Shown here: piece by piece, positions 54,454-64,000 of the stretch | Layout of the letters: every line of letters begins with the position of its first letter | Numbering within the stretch: position 1 is the stretch's first letter | Assembly: GCA_946894095.1 (NCBI GenBank) | Contig: OX335655.1 | Location: 11,284,001 to 11,348,000, forward strand | DNA: 64,000 bases | DNA from: Incurvaria masculella | Lineage: Eukaryota > Arthropoda > Insecta > Lepidoptera > Incurvariidae | Direction: 5' to 3' | Notes under the pieces: model-generated | Seen by the model: the letters and a program-made list of their open reading frames with translations, nothing else | Told to the model about the DNA's origin: nothing | Database searches by the model: none | Position numbers and translations under genes: made by a program

Positions 54454-55361
54454 GAGCTTGATTGATCACCCGGATTCGGGCTGCGAACCCCATCTGATCG
54501 AGTCCTTCAAATATGGATAGAGCTGGTGGAGCGCTCTCATGTACCCGATTCCGATTGACTTGTTAGAGTGTCAAAAATAAATATAATGTGTCTGATTTTA
54601 GAAATCCTTGGCTTAGACTTGCATTCGCATTGATCGCGTCACACGCTCGATTTATGCTTGCGCCTAGAAAAGCTTACTGTACACACGCAGTGGCTACAAG
54701 AGGTGGCTCGGGCGCTCGGCCGCCTCCCATTCGAGGGACTCGCCATGACACGCTCTGATACATCCGTGGCGAGGCGTTTCCATATACGTATTCCAAGATG
54801 GACTCTCAGAACCTAGCCACTCTATATCAAATCCACCCTGTCGCTAGATTATATCCGCCTTCCATGAAATGCCTGCCTGCTGAGAATAAGCTTGGGCAAA
54901 AGGGGAAACCCTACCCTGCACGAAACAAAACTGCTTTTTTTCTGCGACTTTTTATTTGGAAGAATTAATTTGAAGAATGCAATTGAAAATTCGTGGTTAC
55001 TGTATTCTTCTAAAACATACACACACAAAGTACAATTTGAATTGTTTTATTTTATTGACCGAATATAACAATTAATATTTTCTGTATTATAACAACATAG
55101 TTCTAACTAAAGTATCAAACATCAACCACTTGAACACTGAGCATACACAATGGCTGCCAAAATACATTCCTAACAAAGATGGCAGTCTCCTCCTATATAA
55201 AAAAATCGAGGACGGCAGTCTCCGACGTAAAAGTCCTTCTTTAGTTAAATTAACAACATTTAGCACAAATAATGACACAAACCATTAAACTCAACGAACT
55301 TCTCCACCTTTTACTTTTACTTTCTCGTAAATCGCAACTGTAGACAAAATTGGGTAGGTAG
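54454..55361. other. intergenic, downstream of the LINE
   Basis: No coding exon or named repeat was recognised. The first 80 bases after the poly(A) are GC-richer but match nothing I know. Confidence 0.4.
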
Positions 55362-55625
55362 AATGGATGCAGCGCCATCTATTTTTTTACCCTTCTTACA
55401 ACCCCATATCTCGGAAAGCATTCTTCTTTTCGTTTGCTTCGCTCGCTCGTACAAAGATTTCCAAAGTTTTTTTCATAGATTTGTGTCTGATGAAAGGAGG
55501 CAGCGCCATCTAGTTTTGTTCAGAGAAACTAAGTTTAAGCTCGTTCAACAAGCTCCGTAAGACAACCATAGCACGGTAGAGTGGAGGTAGCGCCATCTAG
55601 TTTTTTCGACCTCTTACAATCCCAG
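55362..55625. repeat. repeat with three 'gcgccatct' boxes
   Basis: 'agcgccatctatttttt', 'cagcgccatctagtttt' and 'tagcgccatctagtttttt' occur at about 55371, 55502 and 55590. Each is preceded by a 'gtagaatggatgc' or 'gatgaaaggaggc' type word and two are followed by 'ctcttacaa.ccca', so this is a partial tandem duplication. Its middle matches 33663-33740. Confidence 0.55.
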
Positions 55626-55919
55626 GAACCCCTGGCTCATGTTTGATCCTCAAAATTACACATTTGTCTCCCACCTACCGAATTTCATGACGTTCCGATA
55701 AACTATTTTCGAGTTATCGCCGGACATCCATTTAAACAAACGTACATACAAAAATACATACAAGAAAAGTTCGGCGGTTCGGAGAACTTCGCTTGCTTCG
55801 CATGCTTTTTCCACTATAAGAAAGATCTCAAAAGTAATAATGCTATCGAATTGGTTTAATCGTTTAATGATATCACAGGCATCGCAAAACATCCTAAATA
55901 TTAAAAAATCGAAACTATT

Positions 55920-58900
55920 TCAATACTTTTGCTTCGTCTCGTTCTGGTTTTCTGTTTTCCCGTTGTTACTTTGGCTCTTCTCGGTGTGAGTTTGATCCTT
56001 CTCTTTGTCTTTCGAGTCGAGGCGGCAGGGCAGCGGGCCGTGCTTCCACCCGGCGGGGTAGCCGTGCTTGCCCACGTCGTCCCACCACTGCTGGTCGGCC
56101 TTCGCCCACACCAGGTACACCACGTTGGTCACCACCAGGACGCCCAAGCAAACCCAGAACGCCACCCGCCACTGCTTCAACGTTGACTAAAAATATGAAA
56201 AAAGAAGCGCTTTTTATTTTTTTCGCCATGTTTTTGTTACCATCCGGTCGTTCCAATCCACAATTTTATATTTGGGTTATTATTCTAATATTTCTTTCAA
56301 CTATGTTTGGTGTAAAACTTGGACATTTATTCGAGGTCAAGCAACAAGATCTATATTATCTAAGCATTGTTGATGCTACTTCAGATGAATGCCCAACATT
56401 TTATTGGTTTTGTTAATTTTTCAAGATCTCATTCCACTAATATACCTTTAAAAGTGAAACTTCTTAGGGTGGAGTCCACTATCTCTGGTTATCGTATTAG
56501 TTATGATCCTAATTTTTTGCCTAAAGAAAAAGAAGATAGATCCAAACAACCTTAAAATTATATTAAACAGAGATTGTGCACTCCAGCCATAGGGTCTAGC
56601 ATTTGTTGGAGTACTGTTTTATCTCTGTTTCTGCAAATATAACAGCAAAGATCTGCACAAACGATCGCGTAATTTGCTAATTTGCTTGTCTGGCTTGACA
56701 TATAGAGACACAATAGAGACTACGGAAGACTAATAGAGACAGGAGACTTCTCTCATTTGAATTCATTGTGAACCTTATGACTAAGATTGACCATATTCAG
56801 CGCAAATCGCCCAACGAAACCGTAGTAACTCACGTCCGGCGTCAAGAGGCCGATGAGGTAGGGCGATATAATGGCGGAGATGGCGGCGATGCCGTTCACC
56901 ATGGCGGTGGTGGTGCCCGCGTAGTTGGGCGTGATGTCGAGCGCGTTGATCTTCATGCCCGAGTAGTAGGCGCCCATGAGCGTCATGGCCAGCACGAACC
57001 AGGCCACGGACCAGGTCGTGCTGCAGCCGGAGTAGGACGCCATGATGATGCAGATGCCGGGGCCGGTCGCCGCTGAAATTGCCGCGCAAACAAAGCTGAA
57101 GGATTTCGAAGTGGTGGAAAGATCTTATTTCACTAACTCATTCACGGTCAATGCCCCGCGTTTATGGTATCTGCTTCCTCTTGGAATTAGGTCCTCCTCT
57201 TCTAGTCAATTGTTTAAAAAGCGCTTGAGGTCAATCTACTTAGAGCAAAATTAAAGTTGAACCATTATATTTTATCTTTAAATTTGAAAATTAAAAACTT
57301 CTCTTTCATGATGATATCTTACCCCTGAGACACATTTATCTCTGTCAATTTGTGTATATATCATTACATGTAGTATATATATTTATATTTAGTGTATCTT
57401 GTTTATCTATATTATAGTATAATTATGCATGTAAATATTTATACTTATGTATGTTTATATGTTAGATAAAAAATATTTTATTTTTAATAACCGTGATTTA
57501 TGTTTTGTCTTTAAAATGCTATAAATTATTTTTTATTACTATTATTAAGAAGCAGTAGCTTCACACGAGCGTTTTTAGGCAGCGATGTTTTTCGCCGATA
57601 GTCACTCGTAGCACGCCCCGTGTAAAGCGCTAAGGGGCATTCAATAAATGTTTATTGTATCTTATTGTATATATGTATTGTTCATTCATTATCGATAGAC
57701 ACTCACTCGGATTTGTCATATTTTATCATTTGTCAGTTCAGATATAACACCGGAGAAGAACTGACAAGAAACTTCGCTGGTTTTTTTTTCAACGTCCACT
57801 TTTTTCTATGTTTACATTGTAATTGCCACTGCTTACGGTTAATAATTAAAGGTAAAAATACTAAATTAATATTAATTAACGAGAATCAACAATTCATGTC
57901 ACATCGAACAGTTCATGACAAATATCAGTTTATTTGTAAAGACCATGTCCCGCCATCTGACATGTTGCGAAGTGAAGAAAGCTGTTTGTGGGGACAAACA
58001 GCACCCGTTCACGAGCATTACACCTCTCTTGACCATTATTGAGAGAAAGAGGAGACCCAAAAACTGCAAGCAGGACCGTAAAGCGATGTGTGAAGTGGCA
58101 ACAAGAACAAATTGTACGATTTAGTTTTGATGCTATTGTTTTTGTCATGAACCACTACACTATTCCACAAGAAAACATAGTCGCAGCCGTATTCGAGCGT
58201 ATTGGTTGGTGGGAACTCACTTTGCGAAATGATTTGGTGAGCGTATTCGCGTGAGGTGGCGATGTTTGGCCTATGTGTGGCATAAGGCGCACGGTCGACT
58301 TCCCATACGATTATATGCAACATTTGTCACTCGCCTAACAGCCACACGACACTTCTCAATCCTTTTATCTTCTGTGTTAGAGCCTCTTCGATTCCAAAGA
58401 TATGTAGGGTATATTTATTTCGCGGGAAACACTCGCGTTATTTCAATTCTTCCCGTGCTCTTTCTACCGTCGATCAATGTGCAAAGGGTAGATAATGCAT
58501 CTATTCACCATTAACAATCCTCCGATAAGAAGCAACCGATCATCTAGGTCCTTTATGTGTAGGGTCCGTAACCTGTGGAATGCCAGAAGTATTTCCCCAA
58601 AATTAAAACTGGCAGCCCACGGGCATCGAGGGGCTAGATTACACCATATGCCGCTATTTACATCAAATAATTGTGTTCTTTGTTCGTTTGCTTATTACAA
58701 GAAATTAAACCTTAATCTATAAAAATCACATGTCACGCTTTTCTTCGAAACAACCCAACCGTATTGAATGAAATTTTGTGAATGTGTATGGTATGTTCCC
58801 GTTTGAAAGATTGGCTATTTTGTTGTTGTATAGATGTTTTCCCGAGCAGAGCCGGGTACCGCAGATGGTTGCCTATATACATGTATGAATTGGGCAAATA

Positions 58901-61900
58901 CTTAATTATTCAAATTAATTCAGATGATATTTTTTCCATTAAAATTTAATAAATCGTAAAAGTTCCCTCGGGCGGGCTACATAATATTTGGATAGAACTC
59001 CGCTTCAATCTTCATTCCAATGTAAGTAAAAGCATTTTATTCAAAATGATATCTTTCCACATCTCATCTCTTGAAGCATGTCAACATCTTTATCTAACAT
59101 CTAATCGTCGAAAAGATATCCTTGATGCCACTTTAAGAATTATTTTAAGTGTATATTTCCATACTCAAGAGAGTTGTCACACAAGATTTTCGTTTAGCGA
59201 TAAAAGATAAAGGAATACTATCTACAGTAGTTGAAATAGGGCTGACGAGGCACAAATCAAGCATTCGTTTTCTATGCATGTTATAGAATACTACGATTAC
59301 ATTTTGTACATTCTTTTGAATAATCTTTTGTAAAATACCCCACTGGGTACAATATATGTGACGAAGTACGGAAAAACGACGGTTTTATAGGGTTCCATAT
59401 CCAAAGGGTGCCAACGGAACCCTATTACTAAGCCTCCGCTGTCCGTCCGTCCGTCCGCCCGTCCGTCCGTCCGTCCGCCCGTCCGTCCGTCCGTCCGTCC
59501 GTCTGTCCGTCTGTCCGTCTGTCCGTCTGTCGCAGGGCTGCATCTCAGTAACCGTAACACATAGACAGCTGACATTTTCACAGAGTATGTATTTGTTTTG
59601 CCGCTAAACAACAAATAGGTTAAAATTAAAAAATATGAAATCAAAGGAGCCCACAAAAAACCTGATTTTATTGTATTAAATATTTTACGATGATACGGAA
59701 CCCTTCGTGTGCGAGTTCTGGCCTTGGCCGGTTTTTCATCATAAAAGTGGCGAAAGTTTGAAGGTTGTTTCGGGATTGTTAGCAGAACATTCGGGAATAG
59801 AAAGTAGTCAATATATAGAAGGAAAAAATCCTTATCACTTAAATCGAAATTCCGATCTTTTTTGTTGAGGTCACGTAACTAAAATGTATGGGCACCGCGC
59901 AGAAAACATCGGGTTCTCAATTTGAGTGATTTCCTTCTAATATTGAGTTCTTTCCGTTCCCGAAGTTTCAGCTGCATATGCCGAAAAACCCTGTGGAACT
60001 ATTCATTTTGTAAATCCAAATGTTTTTAATGTAAGTCTCTAGAACGCCCATGGGCTTTACAAAAATCTCGGAGCTTTAGAAATCGTACCGGCCTGCCAGA
60101 TACTTTTTCACACCATTTCTGAAGAAACTCATGTTGTACTTTCGGGGATGTCTGTCTATTTGTCCACTCATAACTTAAGAACCATTTACAAGATTTGGAA
60201 GAAGATTGCTGTCTCTTACAGATTGATTATTCGTTTTAGAGATAGGCTCACCTCCATACTTTAATTACATCCTCATACTAAATTTCCTATGCGGTAAGCA
60301 GTGAGATTAAATCGCCGAAAATGCCCGGGCATCATCGACGGACCAAATCAATTGGGGACATCTGCTGATTTTTACATCAAACTACATTGCGGGAGGTTTT
60401 CGGCTCCACTCGGGTAAATATCGTTTTTGATATCCACTCGAGCGGAGTCCGGTCAAAAAGGATCAAAAACGAAATAAAAAAAAAGGATCAAAGGTTATTT
60501 GAACGGTCAGTTTAAAAAATCTGTCTCAAAAAAGCGTCTCCGAACTGATCGTTATGGTGGTTATGGGATGTACGAAAAAAAATATCATCAATATTACGAA
60601 CACTCGTACATCCTTTCATACATAACACACATATTTAGATATAAAGATAGAAAATAAATCGTTGTTACCAATAGTGGTGTAGAGCTTCCTGGCAGTGAGA
60701 ATGCTGTGGTATCCGCGCGACACGCAAAAGTCGCAGACGATACCGAAGCAGAAGGCGGCGACCCACATGAACACGTACGGCAGCGCGGACAGAGTGCCAG
60801 TGTCCTTGATGTTGAACTTGAGCACGTCCGTCATGTACTTGGGCAGGTCCGTCACCATCGTGAAGTAGCCCCAGTCGTGTCCAATCTATGGAATGTCGGA
60901 CAAAGTCTGCAATATTCCTGAGTTTGACGAAGTTTTGTGTTGCCTATTTGTAATTCATTTTTCCTAAATACTACTTGGACTTAAATAGGAATAGGCGTTC
61001 ACCTATCAATGTTTTGACTAGTTGACACAGTATCTTATAGACAACTCACATGCGATTTTTAAAAAATAAAATTAAATCATTTTGTAGGGTCATCCTACAA
61101 ACAAGAATTCCTTCCGCCCCGCGCTCCCATGTGAGCAGTGCCACCATACGTACCTACATAATTTATCATTACAAATAAGGGAAAACTAAACATATATTTT
61201 GTTTCCCCAAACCTATTATAGATTCAACATGTGTACCAGAAAGGGTGTGAACAAGCGAACGTCTCGAACCTGTATTCCACACCGTTAGTGCATGCCTAAA
61301 GTTGGGAAACTCCCAAAAAGCGTGGCAAAAAGTTCAGATTGTTTTTCAATAGGAAGTGATAGATTTACAAATGGTACTGAATCAAGGAAATGTTTAGTAA
61401 TATGAAATACTTACGCCAGCAATAATGAGGGCCCAGAGTGGCACAGACCGCAGCAGTGCTTTCCATGGTACCGGATCAATTCTTTGTTTCTGCAGCACCG
61501 CCAAGGAATCTATCTCCTCGTTCAGGTAGAGTCGCTCTCGATCAGAGATATACGGATGCGTGTTGGGAGTACTGTAGCACAACAGGCTCTGGGGAAAGAG
61601 ACAATTTTAATTTGATAATTTTACGCTGGCATCTGCTACTAAAAAGCATAGTATTCCCAAGAACCTACGTGGCTCCACATAGAAGCTTGGAGAAAAACTA
61701 TCAAAAAAAGGTGAGCCGTCGCTTTCCCACCTGTGCATATCTTTCCACTTCGACAGCCCGAAAGTCGTTTATGAGTCTTGCGGTTACAGCAAAGGAACGA
61801 ACTACAAGATTCTGACTTCATTAAACGTTAGCATGGATCATCTGCGATTGCAACCAACGTTATTGATCACCCCGGTACTTCGAAAGGAATTTACCCTAAC

Positions 61901-63943
61901 TCCACTCCCTATTTTCTAGAAAAGTCCCTTTTTTTTTTCAAAATTGATATGTGTAGGGTTTGCTGTTTTTCATGTAGCCGTTGTTTAAAAAGATAATTAT
62001 ATTACTCTGTGGAACTTGCATCCCTTATTCCTGCCCATCCTACCTATATCCGGAGCACCCATCGCAGAGAATCAGAGCTAATGTCGACCATAAAATACCA
62101 TTTTTATGGTAGACATTAGGCTTTTGAGAATCTCAAATCAAAAGACGAGGCTGATCGTTTTTAAAACTCATTTCATTGCCGCACCGCCAGAATATGGAAT
62201 TGTCTCGCTGAGCTTGGTTTTTCTGAGCACCTTTGGCCTCCCAGCACAGCCAGCCCGGGTTATTATAACAAAAAATGCGGCATCAATGCTTCCTACATAT
62301 ACTTTCAACTGACAGAGATCAAACTCACCCATAACAGGACCCAGAGTAGTCCCATGCCTCCAAACACATAGAAGACGTTCTCCCATGCACCGTTGTGCAT
62401 GATCAATCCGGAGATGTATGAGCCGGCGATGTTGCCAACTTGCGCTCCACCGAACACGATTGAGCCAATGCGGCCTCGCTCCGTAGCCGGGGCCCAGCGC
62501 GTCACCACCGCCATCATTGCCGGCATTGTAGGTCCCTGACCAACAACCGAGGCAACAGTTAACAATCAGTACATGATTTACATGGTTTTTTATTGTTTAA
62601 AGGTGCTATCAATAGCATACTGCCTCTTAACGGACAATTCCGCCTATGATGACTAGTAGATTTGTAAAACAAGATTTTAATCCCAGTTTAAACCAGGTAT
62701 TATACAGCCAGGTGAATATGCTCCACATTTTGCCTTCATCATCGTTTTGACCTAATAAAATAACACAAATAATTTGATTGTGATTGATCAACGAATTACT
62801 GTCATGTAAAAGCCTTCAATCGTGGATTTTTGATAGCTCACTTAACCTTTTTTTTAAATTAGTTAATTTCTCAGTAGATGTATATTTCATGTAATAATAA
62901 AATTAATTATATGATCAAATCGAGATTCCAGAAAGAAATTCCTTCTTAGAAGGTCGTCTTGATCGCTGTAGATTCGTTGCTGAGGATGGTGGCGTTACTA
63001 TACATTGTCTTCTTTTAACTTGAATTTAGTTGCGCAAAGAAGAAAGGATACCAACATTGACTCACCCCCTTCCACAAAAACACATGAACGGTTTTATAAA
63101 ATCAAAACACACCTCTCCAAGGCCTTCGACGACTCGCAGCACGAAGAGCGCGGGCGCGCCGCCCGCCTTCACCACCACCGGCGTGATGAAGGTGCAGAGA
63201 GCTGTGGACATGAGCCCCAGGCCCAGCACCCACTTGCCGCCGTACCGCTCGGCGAGTATGCCGCCCGGGATGTGCGTCAGCACGTAGCCGTAGTAGAACG
63301 AACCCAGCAGCAGCCCTTGGGTGCTCTCGCTCCAATGGAACAGGCCGTCCTGGCGAAAGGAGGGAATTCGCTTGAGTTTGTTGAAAAACATCATCGTCTT
63401 GGAATAGTCATTATATTATTTTCTGATCAGATATTGTGTCATCTGTTGTCGACTAATCACAAATTAGTAAGTCAGTAAGCACAAGCACATATGCAGTGTA
63501 GTCATTAGATGAACATGTTATCTATACAAAGGCTAATAATCTAGAGTGGTCTAGATTACTACTAACCTACTACACTAAACTACTACAAAACCTCATCTAA
63601 ATCGAATTGAATAATTCTAAAAAGATGCGTAAATAATTTTACATTTATTTTATCATTACCGAAGCATAGATATATCAACAACACGAAATCGAATCCTGCA
63701 TGAACATAGTCGTCCTCACATCCACCAGAGCGACGATGGTGTCGGTGACATTGCCGGGCGTGGTGGCGGCGCCTGCACCGCCGGGCGCGATGCAAGCGTC
63801 GGGGTCGTAGTGCCCCTCGCCGCTGCCCGCCGGCGGCACCATCTGCGTGATGGCCAGGTTGAGGCAGACGCGCATCGTGTACGCGTTGCAGATCGCGAAC
63901 ATGCCCATGATCGCCATCACGTACCGCTGCGGTATCAGGAAGC
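55920..63943 (-). CDS. gene C: SLC17-type anion/phosphate cotransporter (MFS), exons 2-8, 5' end outside window
   Basis: Exons (minus strand): 63943-63720, 63349-63113, 62535-62329, 61588-61415, 60885-60669, 57072-56834, 56186-55920. With one base from the missing exon 1 they make 522 codons including the stop TGA (55922-55920). Exon lengths and phases match A and B. Motifs are IPQRYVMAIMGMFAICNAYT, FHWSESTQGLLLGSFYYGY, RWAPATERGRIGS, GHDWGYFTMVTDLPKYMTDV and NYAGTTTAMVNGIAAISA. The end is QQWWDDVGKHGYPAGW, then a longer Lys/Asp/Asn-rich tail than in A or B. The first external loop is Gly/Ala-rich with an N-V-T sequon. The remaining 57 bases to the window edge are intron. Expected to be an anion symporter; the substrate is not predictable. 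Confidence 0.88.
56467..56588. mobile_element. small MITE, PIF/Harbinger-like ends (intron 7 of gene C)
   Basis: The left end is GGGTGGAGTCCACTATCTCT; the right end is the complement of GGCTGGAGTGCACAATCTCT. TTA lies outside the left end and ATA outside the right. It belongs to the same family as 4483-4627. Confidence 0.55.
57085..57660 (+). mobile_element. 5'-truncated CR1/jockey-like LINE tail (intron 6 of gene C)
   Basis: The frame to 57254 ends SFTVNAPRLWYLLPLGIR, then SQLFKKRLR, the normal C-terminus of CR1/jockey-group proteins. An AT-rich 3' UTR and a TTATTGTATC-type tail follow. The copy starts only about 12 bases from the exon-7 acceptor (57072), so the insertion reaches right up to the splice site. 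Confidence 0.65.
57665..57800 (+). repeat. dispersed repeat fragment
   Basis: 'actcggatttgtcatattttatcatttgtcag' and 'ggagaagaactgacaagaaacttcgctgg' recur with changes at about 26278-26345, 25645-25690 (complement) and 41810-41880. The family is not recognised. Confidence 0.45.
58495..58722 (+). mobile_element. possible second LINE C-terminal fragment
   Basis: RSNRSSRSFMCRVRNLWNAR has the 'R..RSF..R...LWN' layout of LINE C-termini but is not the same family as the 51-54 kb element. It ends shortly before a 'ttttcccgagcagagccgggtaccg' motif (about 58839) shared with 22752. No RT domain is present. Confidence 0.35.
59390..59735 (+). mobile_element. (TCCG)n-cored non-autonomous repeat, copy 3 (intron 6 of gene C)
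   Basis: Layout as at 23170-23475 but with a longer TCCG/TCTG run (about 59440-59530) and a diverged left end (GGGTTCCATATCC). The right part keeps 'acggaacccttcgtgtgcgag' but the hairpin is shortened before 'ccttggccggtttttc'. Confidence 0.7.
62004..62265 (+). mobile_element. 5'-truncated copy of the 51-54 kb LINE (intron 4 of gene C)
   Basis: 'ctctgtggaacttgcatccc.tattcctgcccatcctacctatatccggagcacc' matches 54085-54140. The copy continues through 'agacattaggcttttgagaa' and 'gccgcaccgccag.atatgga' to the 3' UTR. About 20 bp around 62085-62105 form a small inverted insertion ('cataaaataccatttttatg'). Confidence 0.75.
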
Positions 63944-64000
63944 CTGCGATGACAATAAAACCATAAAGTAACGTAAAATAAATTAACAATATTGATTGAA

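Overview
The window looks like arthropod nuclear DNA, most likely from a moth or butterfly. It is AT-rich, its host genes are split into short exons with GT-AG introns, and it is packed with tRNA-derived SINEs, TTAA-flanked MITEs, Helitron remnants, BEL/Pao and Ty3/gypsy retrotransposons and LINE tails. The lepidopteran assignment is inferred from this repeat style and is not proven by any single sequence.

Host genes: three paralogous transporter genes of the SLC17 / 'putative inorganic phosphate cotransporter' type (major facilitator superfamily) lie head-to-tail on the minus strand. Gene A is at 3497-13927 and gene B at 35422-41468; both have all 8 coding exons. Gene C is at 55920-63943, exons 2-8, with exon 1 beyond the right edge. 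I placed each splice site by hand. The three genes share the same exon order and intron phases (1,0,0,0,0,1,0) and almost the same exon lengths, so they arose by tandem duplication. A GC-rich block at about 14.15-14.42 kb may hold the promoter or first non-coding exon of gene A. A possible donor at 522 may mark a further gene to the left.

Between A and B (14-35 kb) is a repeat zone. It holds MITEs, a TTAA-delimited fold-back element nested inside another MITE, SINEs, two copies of a (TCCG)n-cored element, RTE-like LINE tails, and a complete BEL/Pao element (26737-33649) with apparently identical 567-bp LTRs and a 5-bp target duplication.

Between B and C (41.5-55.9 kb) a complete Ty3/gypsy element (42675-50363) has apparently identical 1021-bp LTRs, a tRNA-Lys primer site and a canonical A AAA AAC slippery site at the gag stop. 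It is inserted into a decayed Helitron helicase remnant, which lies on both sides of it. Next to it is a nearly complete LINE (about 50940-54453) with an intact endonuclease-RT frame. 5'-truncated relatives of this LINE sit in introns of genes A and C.

The most unusual features are the decayed tandem array that repeats the exon-4 splice-acceptor region inside intron 3 of gene A, the TTAA-A-TTAA-B-TTAA-A'-TTAA-B'-TTAA fold-back, the set of TTAAGG-ended MITEs, and the two -1 gag/pol frame changes.
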